A stretch of 64,000 bases of DNA from Acanthochlamys bracteata (lineage: Eukaryota > Streptophyta > Magnoliopsida > Pandanales > Velloziaceae). A program made the position numbers and the translations under genes. Positions 1 through 18,741 of this stretch are shown here, in pieces. The notes below the pieces were generated by a model. The model saw nothing but the letters and a program-made list of their open reading frames with translations. It searched no databases and had not been told where the DNA came from. Position 1 is the first letter of the stretch; each line of letters starts with the position of its first letter. Location: contig CM034137.1 of the NCBI GenBank assembly GCA_019914995.1, positions 1,612,001 to 1,676,000 on the forward strand, given 5' to 3'.

Positions 1-2458
1 TTTAATAAAAAATTTATATTATAAATTTATTATAATTTGAATAAAAATAAATTTTATTTCTTAAAATAAATAAAAATAACTTTTATTTTAAAAACTCTTC
101 ACTTTAAAACCACTCCTAAGACGTTATACTATTATAGAAGGTCTGAGTATGAATTAGCGAGTATTTTTAAAATAAAGTTTTTTAAATAAAAAATATTTTA
201 TTTTAATTTAAAAGATAAAATTTATTTTTATTTTAAGAAAAATAGTAATAAGATGTAGAATTTTTTTATATTTTATAAATTTTATAAATATTATAAAATA
301 TTTATTAAAAAAATATGTAATAAAATATAATTGTTTGGATGAACTATATTTGTTGTGGTAATGTTAATTAATTTCACCTTTGCGTTATACTTTTTAATGT
401 GTGCAATTTTAGTTTCATGCAAAGTAAGAATGGTCTGAGATGTTTTTCTTTTTTTTTTTTTTTTTTTTGTTGCTGCTGGAATTGAACGTCAGAAGATAAT
501 GCTGGATTTTAATATAATGAAAAAGAATACGTTTATGGGATATTTGAATGTACTTATAAATAAAAATTATTTTTTAAAAGTTTTTTAAAATGAATTTATT
601 ATAAAATATAAATATAAATAATAATAAATATTTATAATATAATTTTTTTATTTTAAATTTAAAAGTTTATTAAAATATTATATAAAGTTTATTAAAAATT
701 AAATTAAAATTAAATGAAATTAGAAAGTAATTTTCTAAATATCCAGTTAAAAGGGAGCATGTTAGTTGGTCAACACGAGAATTTTCTTTGGGTTGGGATT
801 ACGTTTCCGAAACTTTCTATTTTAATTTTATATTTTATAATATAGATTTTATAAGTATTTAAAAAATTTATTTAAAAATTTAAAAAATATAAAAATATTT
901 TACGTAGTAAATTTTTTTTATTATATATTTTTATTACTTCTTTAAAAATAAAAAAATAAAAATATTTTTTATTTTAAAAAACTTTATTTGATATGTATTT
1001 CCAAACGTCCCATCGTGCAACGACCTACTATCAAAGGTGTTGGCAACAAATTCATATATATTTGTACATGCTTATATAAATAATTATTTAAAAGAAAAAC
1101 ATTTTAAATATTTTAAAAAGAATCTTAATTTTTTAATTTCAAAAGATGAAAAACTAAATACATATAATAAATTTTAATTAAAAAATATGTTTTTTAATAA
1201 AATTATTCAATAAGTTAAGCTTAGCGTAATCTACAAATTTCCGTTTGACGTTGCGTTTCACCAACGATATTTTTTAATTTTGTATATCATATTTTTTAAT
1301 ATATATTTTATAAATATATAAAAGATATATTTAAAAATATAGAAAATATAAAAAAATTTTACGTAATGAAATATTTTAATTATATATTTTAATTATTTTT
1401 CTAAAAGTAAAAAAAATAAAATTTATTTTTAAAAAAAAATATACTTTCTATTTTAAAAATTTTTATTTCATAATCACTCCAAATTCAAAAAAAGTTTTGA
1501 TTTTATATTTTTAATATATTTTAAGAAATATTAAAAAAATTATATAGTAAAACTTTTATATATTTTTTAGATAAAAATAAAATCTTATATTTAAAAAGAA
1601 AATTATTTTATTCTAACAAATTTCTATTTTAAAAGAAATTGCAAATGGTGGGATGTTTAGAATTATTTTTTGAAATAAAATTTTTCTAAAATAAAAATAT
1701 ATTTTTAGAAAAATAATTTTTGATTTTTAATAAAAAAATAAAAATAAATAATAAAAAGATTTTGATGTACTTTTTTATTATTTTTAAAATTTAAATTTCT
1801 ATATAATTATAAAAAATATATTTAAAAATATAAAATAAAATTAAAAAATTATTTTTTTAAAAATTAATAATGCCAAACAGCTCCGTCAGGTTTGGGTATA
1901 CTGTCGTTAGTGTTTTTTTATAAATTTTCTAATATAAAAAATATTCAGTGAAAAATTTTATGACTTTTAAATATTAAAAATATATAGTTATTATGAATCA
2001 ATATCTCCTCCGCGACGCGACCGACCTTCTCTTTCTCTCTCTTCCCTTTCTCCGCCCGGCAGAAAACCGCCCCCGGAGTTTAGGTTTTCTTCTCGGTCGC
2101 CCTCTTAGCGGCTTTGATTTATTCGTCGCCTACTTATTACCCCTATCTCTATTTCAATCTATTGATTTCTATCTGTCAATTCTCTTTCTCGCGTGAGGCA
2201 ATTTACGGTTTCCTCGCTTCATTTGTTCATCCGATCTGATTGTATTTTCTGGACTTTAGGCTTCAATTTCTAGTTTTTTTCTATCGATCAGTGTGCTGCC
2301 CTTTCGTAGCTATTTGATTCACAAGAAGATCTGTGTTTTGTTCGAGTAGATCTTGATGGTTCTTGGTTTCTCTCCAGTAGTGCTCACGGCGCGCTGAATT
2401 TGTTTAAATTGTTTTGGAGAATTGCTTTTACATTATAGTTGGTTATAAGAATAGCTCA
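1..2458. other. AT-rich 5' flank and leader of the poly(A) polymerase gene
   Basis: The first 1.9 kb are extremely AT-rich and hold no gene I can support. Several blocks (about 170-330, 540-735, 790-1015, 1235-1490 and 1655-1890) belong to a dispersed AT-rich repeat family whose copies tend to end in a motif like CCAAACG. From about 1990 the base composition changes to a CT-rich, less AT-rich stretch that looks like promoter and 5' leader of the following gene. A short open frame at 1993-2196 lies in this leader and has no recognisable protein character. Confidence 0.6.
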
Positions 2459-8111
<5,653 letters not shown>

Positions 8112-8859
8112 CAGCTACGAAGAGAACTTTTTTTCCATTTTGATATGTGACGTGTCTTTGAAGTAAACAGTTGCTGTCTGACAGAAAGTGAAATGAGTAT
8201 GAAAATCTACTGAGATTTTCACTTATGTTTGGCTGGATTACATCAACAATGTTGAGATATCCCTGCGTCATTTGTATGCTCTTGGGTAGGCATGCCATGA
8301 AAAGTTGTTTGTTGATCATGATTAAGAGGGTTCAATTTGCCCCATGTAGTATTGCGGGGATTTTACAGTGTATGTGGTTGGGATTTGTATTGTGATTGGG
8401 AATATTCGAGTTGACATAGATATATGATAGCTCTAACCTAGAGTGATGGTGGGCTTTTGTATTCTTCTTTTCTTTTTCTTTTTTCATTTGGGTGGGGATG
8501 GGTGGTGGGTAGGAGCGGGGATGGGTTGAACCATGTAAACTATCAGATGGTAAAAAGTTGTTGTATCCGTTCGGTGTTTTTGCTTACCCTTCTCAATCAC
8601 CTGGAAGTTTGTAAATTAATTCGATAGTGTTGTGGAAGAAGATTGCAGTGCCTTCGAGTCAAATAATTTGGCTTCACAGCTCCATGTAATGTAGTATTCC
8701 AATTAGTCTTCATTGTCCATTTATGGCTATAATCATATATATGATAGTCATGCGATGGTGGAGTTTTGTGTAGAGTTGACTTGCAATGAAGTCTTTTTTT
8801 GTTCCCTCCTTGTGCTTTGTAGTGTGGATTGAAGAATATAAGATGGTAGGTGGATCCAT
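8112..8859. other. 3' flank of the poly(A) polymerase gene
   Basis: The stretch after the stop is T-rich and looks like a 3' untranslated region followed by spacer. I see no further gene here. The small minus-strand frame at 8098-8319 has no recognisable protein character. Confidence 0.5.
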
Positions 8860-9242
8860 CTCAATTACATTAGCCAGCAAACTTTAGACGTAGACGAATT
8901 CGTATTGAGCGTAACATGCCATTATGAACTGGCCTATGATTAATTAATTAGCTGATCTATCTTAATGGTTTATTTTGTTCATTATTACCAAAAGTCCAAG
9001 GTTGATTAAAGAATGACAAAAGATTAGCTGATGCCACTGTTATAATGAATTTGTATAAGGGTGATTAAAATATGACCAAGATCATATTAAAATGTTCAAT
9101 TTAAAACAGTGTTTCAATTACATACAATGAATTTTCTGAATGTAAATTTGATGAGAATAGAGTTACTAAATTACGTAAAATTTTAAACTCAAAATCTGAA
9201 AAAAAAATAATAATTGAAACATAATTATGAATTTTTCTAAAC

Positions 9243-9475
9243 CTCTTAAAGAGGTGTTTGAGATTGCTTATAAAATAAATTTTTTTTAAAATAAAAAATA
9301 TTTCTTTTTTGAAAATTGAGCTCTAATTTTTTTATTTCAAAAAAATTAATAAAAATATATAATAAAAAAATTTATTACGTAGAATTTTTTTACACTTTCT
9401 AAATATTTATAAAATATAATAGAAAATATAAAATAAAAAATTAAAAAGCAGCGTTTTTCCAAACGCAATCTAAGT
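9243..9475. repeat. Copy of the AT-rich dispersed repeat inside the MITE nest
   Basis: The block starts near GTGTTTGAGATTGCTTATAAA and ends near TTCCAAACGCAATC, and holds the core TTACGTAGAA. Its ends are roughly inverted copies of each other. It is one of about twenty related copies in this window. Confidence 0.6.
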
Positions 9476-9777
9476 CTAAACCCGTTCGAATTTAGCTTAT
9501 GGCAATTCATTGGTTTAAAAGATCTGTCCGTTGCCCGGATAGCATTATTGCATAGGCATACCATAACCTTGCTCAATATGAATTCGTCTACATCTAAAGT
9601 TTGCTGGTTAATGGAATTCTTTAGCCATCACCTCATCTTTGGCCATTCTTTAATCACACTTAATATTTGTTAATAACGAAGAAAGAACCAACCCATTAAG
9701 ATAGATCAGATAATTAATTAGTCATTGGCTAAAGAATGACCAAAGATTAGTTGATTAATTAATTATCTGATGTAATC

Positions 9778-9889
9778 TTAATGCATTTATTTTGCTCATT
9801 ATTAACAAAAGTCTAAGGATGATTAAATAATGGCCATTCTTTAATCATCCTTAGACTTTTGTTAATAATGAGCAAAATAAATGCATTAA
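9778..9889. repeat. 112-bp palindrome with a single mismatched pair
   Basis: Bases 9778-9827 and 9840-9889 are exact reverse complements over 50 positions. The 12-base centre, around AATGGCCATT, is itself symmetric except for its outermost pair. The palindrome is part of the MITE nest. A transcript across it would form a long hairpin. Confidence 0.95.
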
Positions 9890-9966
9890 TTAATCATTTA
9901 CCAGTTCCTAATGTCATGTTACGCTCTAGATTATTGGCTTGCAATTAGGAATTATCACCACTACTT

Positions 9967-10767
9967 GTTCACACCATAGTTGGCAGACCCGGACCGACCC
10001 GTCCGGGTCGATCCGAAAATCGTCGACCAGGACGGTAAATCGATCCGAATTTACAAAAAGACCGTTTATGCAATCGATCCATTTTGACCCGCTTTTGATC
10101 CGTTTCAATCCGATCGACCCGCCCGTCCTGGTCAAACTGGGTTAATTTTTTTAAAAAAATTAATTAAAAAATTTTAAAAATTAATTAAAAAATTTTAAAT
10201 TGATGATATATTTAATATAAAAATAATTATTAATAGCCCTATATTAAAAAATAATATGTAGTTTAAATTTTATATTTGGATGTGATAATGCAAAAATATA
10301 ATTGCTTATGTCTTATTTGTAAATATCAATTATTAGTGATTTTAAAATTTTTATATTGTAAAATATTTAGAATCAAATATGTATACCTAAAAAAATTTGT
10401 TATATCTCTTTTATGATTTTTCTTTTTTCTAATCTCCTAATTTATTTAAATATTTATTATTATAAATTTTAGTTGTTATTAACTTAATATTATTATTGGT
10501 GGTGGCAATACTTTAATTTTCGCTGTGATTATTATTGCTGTTGTTGTTGATAGTAATGCTATAATAAAAATATTTTAATTTTTTGTTATGATTACTTTGC
10601 TATTATTATTGGTAATATTATTGGTAATAGATTTCTTACTATACTTATTGTTATTATTAATTAAAAATACTTTAATATTATTGATCCGACGGTTCGACCT
10701 AAGAATTGTGACCCGGATAATTTTTCGGTTCGATGTCCGGTCCGATTCTTACAACTATGATTCACAC
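9967..10767. mobile_element. hAT-like non-autonomous DNA transposon
   Basis: The element runs from 9975 to 10759 (785 bp) and has perfect 8-bp terminal inverted repeats, CATAGTTG and CAACTATG. It is flanked by 8-bp direct repeats, GTTCACAC at 9967-9974 and ATTCACAC at 10760-10767, which differ at one base. An 8-bp duplication with CA...TG ends is the hallmark of the hAT superfamily. The subterminal parts are GC-rich with repeated GACCCGG/CCGATC-like words, while the centre is AT-rich. No transposase frame is present. Confidence 0.75.
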
Positions 10768-10769
10768 GC

Positions 10770-11300
10770 TTAGAGTGTGTTTTTTTTTATTTTGAAAATG
10801 AGTTTTTTGGAAGTGAGTAGTTAGGAATAATATTGTTGAAAATGAGTTAAGTTTTTATGTTATAGAAAGTGAGTTGAAAGTAAATTTTTTTATTCTTTTG
10901 TGTTATTTTGTGTATAAAAGTGAGATATTAAAAATAAAAAAAAGTGAGTTTTTTGGTTAAACGAATACACCCAGCAATAGCATCAACTAGTTAGGAGATA
11001 TTTGAAAGTACTTATTAAAAAAAAGTTTTCTGAAAAGAAAAAATATTTTAAAAATTGAGTTCTATTTTTTTTATTTTAAAAAAAATACTAATAAAAAATT
11101 TTACTGATTTTAAAATTTTTTTTATAATATTTTATAAATTTTATTAAAAAATATAAAATAAAAAGTTTGGAAAAGAAAAGCTCTCCGAATATTAGTCTTT
11201 GGTAATCGTCTAATCACCCTTGACTTTTGTTAACAATGAAGAAAGAACCCACCCGTTAAGATTAGATCAGATAATTAATTAATCATTGGTCAGCTCTATA
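10770..11300. mobile_element. Further small inverted-repeat elements before the hexokinase promoter
   Basis: A block at about 10770-10968 begins GAGTGTGTTTTTTT and ends ACGAATACACCC, which are imperfect inverted repeats; it also repeats the word AGTGAGTTTTTTGG internally. It is followed by an AT-rich family copy (about 10985-11195) and by another inverted copy of the palindromic MITE (about 11196-11292, with GATCAGATAATTAATTAATC). Confidence 0.55.
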
Positions 11301-11370
11301 TTTTCTAAACTTAAAAAATTATTATTACCTAAGCGACTACTCATGCAACGTGTCTCCACGACGTCTCTCG

Positions 11371-11376
11371 CACGTG
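11371..11376 (+). promoter_or_regulatory. G-box (CACGTG) upstream of the hexokinase gene
   Basis: A perfect CACGTG lies 284 bases before the hexokinase start codon. It is the common binding core of plant bHLH and bZIP factors. Function here is inferred from position only. Confidence 0.35.
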
Positions 11377-11659
11377 AACAAATCAGATCCTCCTAATATC
11401 ATTCTCGTGTAGATTTCGCCGCCGATCGAGACAAGCTAAACTAATAGACATTGACTAGCTCAAAATTCGTACAACACTCTTCGCCATTTTCCATCTACAC
11501 CGTTCATAACTTATGAAACTATTCAAGGGTAGGATCGTAATATTCGAAATGAGACAAATTTATAAATTGTCCGGAATTCAGAGGCAGAGCTTCTTCATCG
11601 GAGAAGAGCAATAAACTCTAGAGAGAGCGGGAAACGGAGAGGGAAGTTACAGAGAGAAA

Positions 11660-14838
<3,179 letters not shown>

Positions 14839-15552
14839 TACTCCTATCTTTACTCTGTTACGTCATAGGTTGCAAGCTATCTAACTAGTTGCATTAGAAG
14901 TGTTTTGTTTCATTAGGAAACACGTCTTTGTTTTCTGTTTAAAGAAGAATTCCAGCTAGAAGGGAATTCTAATAGCTTGGGCGACTCTAGTGATGCCCAA
15001 GCTATAAATAAGGGTGTTAACACCCGGTAGTGGGAAGAAGATCATTGTTATTTTATTTCAGTTTTAGTTTTTATTTTCAGCACTTCTATTCTAGTTGTTC
15101 GTCCTAAGTTCTACGGCTTCGAGATATTATCTCGAACCGTAACATACTCGCACTCCTTCTTTTGTCTTTTTTTCCCCTTTTGTTGTTGGTTTTTTTCGTT
15201 GTTGTATTTTCTAATAAAAACTCATTGCTTTTTGTTATATGACTTGCTTCCATTTCTACATACAGAGAGTTCTTTGTAAAGCATCCATCTTGTTATTTCC
15301 CCCCTGTTCAATGCAATAGCAAAGAGAATAAAATGATGTTGTTCCTTCTCTGGTTCATAAAATATGATCTTGCCTTTGTTTTATTTTACTTTGCTCTGAT
15401 TGAGAACAATATCAGTCATGAGCTGACAAAGTTCATGAACAAATGATTCGAATGCTTATATTCAGCAATACATCCTTCATGAATAATGCAAGTTCTCATT
15501 GCGAATGCTTTATACATTATGTTCTATAACATGGATATCTTCCTAGACACTG
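14839..15552. other. Convergent intergenic region, possible LTR-like fragment
   Basis: This is the space between the convergent hexokinase and receptor kinase genes. About 14930-15145 is less AT-rich and contains GCTATAAATAAGG followed by a T-rich stretch, a pattern seen in LTRs of plant retrotransposons. I could not find paired ends or a primer-binding site, so it may be only 3' flank. No gene is seen. Confidence 0.3.
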
Positions 15553-18500
15553 TCAAACAAGATGTACTAAACTTTCTTCTTCCTCTCCGTCGGTATCGGT
15601 ATCACATGACTTCTTCCGGCGACTACCCTTCTTATCGTGCAAAAGAACATCAACATCACACTCCCCATTGAAGCTTTCTTCTTCATCTTGCAACGCTTGC
15701 TCACATCTTAGCAAAACCTCAAGCACTTGTTTCATAGTCGGTCTTCCTGAAGGTGACTTGTTTGTGCAGAACAATCCTAGCATGTACACCGCCTCAATCT
15801 CTTTCAAGTATGACAAATCTCTGATCTCTTCATCTACTGCTTCATAAATTGGTGTACCATATTGGTACTGCTGCAATGCCCAGTCAGCTAAACCTGAATC
15901 AACGTCGCCACCGCGTGCTTCTTTTCCGGTCACCAGCTCAAGAAGCACAACTCCGAAGCTGTATACATCAACCTTTTCATTCACTTTCTTCGTGCTCACG
16001 TATTCTGCAAATCACAACAGAGATTTCAGTACTTAGTTTGTAGAAACAAGCAATGGAGAAGTAGCTATGCTTTCTTACCTGGAGCTAAGTATCCAAATGA
16101 ACCCGCAACTGCAGTAACAGAATCTGCCTCGCCGGCACGGACAAGAATCCTTGCCAATCCAAAGTCTGCAACCTTAGCATTGAACTCTGAATCAAGAAGT
16201 ATGTTACTGGACTTGATATCCCTGTGAATTACAGGAGCAGAGCAGTCATGGTGCATGTAACACAGACCGCGAGCCGCACCAACGGCGATCGACAACCTCG
16301 TAGGCCAATCCAACGGTTGGGATGTAGCACTGTTCTTCTTTGTCCGATGAAGCATTTGATCTAAACTGCCATTCTCCATGAACTCATAGACCAAGAGTTT
16401 TAATTCAGTGTTGGAGATGCAACAGAGAAGCTTGACAATGTTTGAGTGCTTGATTGATCCAAGTACACTGACCTCTGCTTCGAATTCCTTGAGCAGCTTC
16501 TCGTTGAGCTTTCTTGAGCTATGGATTTTCTTGACGGCGACTGCTTTCGTCGAACTGTTGTCGTTTATATCAACTCTGTAAACCTTCCCTGCTCCGCCTT
16601 TGCCGATGAGGTTTTCATCGTTGAGCTTATGAACTATGCCATCTTCATTGAAATCTAATGCTTGAAACTTGGTGAAACTCCATCCGTCGACAGCAGCAAC
16701 GTTCTTTCTTCTCCTTAACATGAAGCATCCTACACAAGCCATTAAAGATAGAACTGCTGCAACAGATGAAAGAATAATGAGTTGGAAGTACAGGTAGCGA
16801 TGCCGCCGATCTTGTTGGGTACTGCAATTCTTGATGCCTTGGAGTTCAGCAGAGGAGCAAAGGCCCGGGTTGTCGACGAAAGAATCGTCATACGCCTGGT
16901 TCTGAAAACTTAATGGTACTTCACCGGAGAGATGGTTTTTAGAGAGGTTGAGCATGTTAAGCTTGAGACTGCCCATTTCAGGAGGGATAATTCCTGAAAA
17001 CTCGTTTACAGAAAGGTCCAGGTAGTTAAGTAGTTGAAGAGAACCGATCGATCCCGGAATCTGTCCGGTGAGATTGTTGTCGCTCAAGTCAAGTTCTTGA
17101 AGTCTCTGAAGGCTTGAAATGCTCTCTGGAATTTTACCTAAAATCTTATTGCCATGTAGCTCTAGGTTTTCCAACTGAGATAACGCTGCAAACGACTCCG
17201 GCAATTCGTCGGAGAAGCGATTGTTGTTGGCCCTAAACACTCGCAGACCGGGCGCATGCGACGGAATCCTGCCATAGAATTCATTGTTCCACATCTCCAA
17301 TCTCGACAGCTTCGGCTGTAGTCTGTCAGGTAAAGTTCCAGAAAGATTGTTGTCGTGTATCAATACAGTAGTCAAGTTCTCGTAAGACCAAATCGCCGAA
17401 GGAAACTCGCCGGAGAATTTGTTGTTGTATATCTGCAAGTCATCCAATGCAGGACAGTCTCCGATAGAAGCAGGGATTTTTCCGGTGAGCATGTTGTTGA
17501 ATACTACAATATCGGTGAGCGCCTTGTTGGCACATAAACCCTTCGGAAGTTCACCAGTGAGCAAGTTATCGTCTGCCTCAAAGTTCCAGAGCATAGAATG
17601 CATGCCTAACTCCGGTGGAAGGATTCCGGTGAGATTATTGTTGAAAATCCGTAAGTCATACAACGACGGTAGCGTGCCTATGCCTGCCGGAATCTCACCA
17701 CTGAGCTTATTATAGTACAAAAACAAGATCCTAAGGCTCTGGAGCTGTCCTACAGCATCCGGTATAGGTCCAGTGAGGTGATTCATAGAGACGTCGATAT
17801 CTGTGAGGTTAACTGCATCGATGCTGCCTCTGATTTCTCCGTTGAGCTTGTTTGCATACAAGTAAAGCTTCTGCAGTTTCTTTAACTTCCAAATTGAAGG
17901 CGGGATTTCACCGGAGAGGAAGTTGCTTGAAAAATCAAGCCACTCGAGTTCATGTAGCTTCTGCACTGTATCAGGAATCTCACCTGTGAGACTGGCATTA
18001 GATATCCACAGGAAAGTAAGCTTTGTCAAGTTGCCAAACTCTCGGGGAATAGCTGCAGGAACGAAAGGGTTATTGGCAAGCCACAACTGTTGAAGTGTTG
18101 TAAGATTGCCTATCTCTTGAGGAAATGAACCATTGAAGTTGTTATCATTCAGGTACAGATACTTGATGGCCGCAAGCTTGCCAATAGAAGACGGAATATC
18201 TCCGGCGAAGTTGTTGAAAGAAAGATCAAGGTGGATTAAACTCGACGACATATGGTAAATATCGTCAGGCAGGAATCCAGCAAAGTAATTGAGAGATAAA
18301 TTGAGGTACTGAAGCTTGGAGCAGTTGTATAAATAACTAGGGAAGTTACCAGAAATACTATTGTTGTACAGATCAAGGTGCAAGAGATTCTTGAGATTGC
18401 AGATCTCTGAAGGGATTGCATCACTGAGTCCTACGTTGCTCAGCGAGATCGCCGTTACGTATCCGTCGACGGCGCAGTTGATGCCGTTCCAGTTACAGTG

Positions 18501-18671
18501 AGGTACAGAAGAGGTGGAGTTGCTCCATGAATGAAGAGCTTGAGGGTTTCCCCATTGAATCTTTATGTGTAGCAGTGTTTGTTTTTCTTCTTCATTACGA
18601 GAAGTTGCTGCTATGTTGGATACGGAAACCAAGAACAGAAGAAGCAACCACAAGAATCTTGAAACAAACAT
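15553..18671 (-). CDS. LRR receptor-like kinase, subfamily XI, HSL3-like
   Basis: A plasma-membrane receptor kinase built from two exons, 18671-16079 and 16004-15553, joined in phase within GYLAP/EYVS: 1014 residues. In order: signal peptide (residues 1-22, MFVSRFLWLLLLFLVS), LRR N-cap with the paired cysteines CNWNGINC, about twenty leucine-rich repeats with many xLSGxIP units, a C-cap NPGLC, one membrane helix at about 626-650, and a kinase domain. The kinase keeps GKGGAGKVY (about 690), the ATP-binding lysine in VAVKK (about 714), HRD (816-818) and DFG (836-838), so it is of the active RD type. Order and wording match Arabidopsis AT5G25930 (HSL3/NUT, known as a receptor for CTNIP/SCREW peptides) better than HAESA. 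The tail after the kinase is charged (KKGSRRKK then TDTDGEEEE). Whether it binds the same peptides is inference. Confidence 0.9.
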
Positions 18672-18734
18672 TCTTATGGATTTGTGAAGATTTTAATTGA
18701 TTGCTCTGATTTCATCTGGCATTTGCTGGTGTGA

Positions 18735-18741
18735 TTATATA
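18735..18741 (-). promoter_or_regulatory. TATA box of the receptor kinase gene
   Basis: TATATAA on the minus strand, 64 bases upstream of the start codon. The spacing allows a leader of about 35 bases. No other strong TATA word lies closer. Confidence 0.45.

Larger units (their letters stand above)
8860..9931. mobile_element. Nest of palindromic MITEs
   Basis: This stretch folds back on itself at several scales. A segment at 8874-8910 reappears inverted at 9571-9607 with few changes, and similarity reaches about 8860 and 9620. The next segment, starting GAGCGTAACATG at 8907 and running to about 9030, is found inverted at about 9618-9731, forward again at about 9740-9827 and inverted at 9840-9925, ending CATGTTACGCTC. 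The units share TAATTAATTA, a motif close to GATAGATCAGATAATTAATT, and AACAAAAGTC. No transposase is present. The simplest reading is one MITE family that inserted repeatedly into its own copies. A further copy sits at about 11196-11292. Confidence 0.75.
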
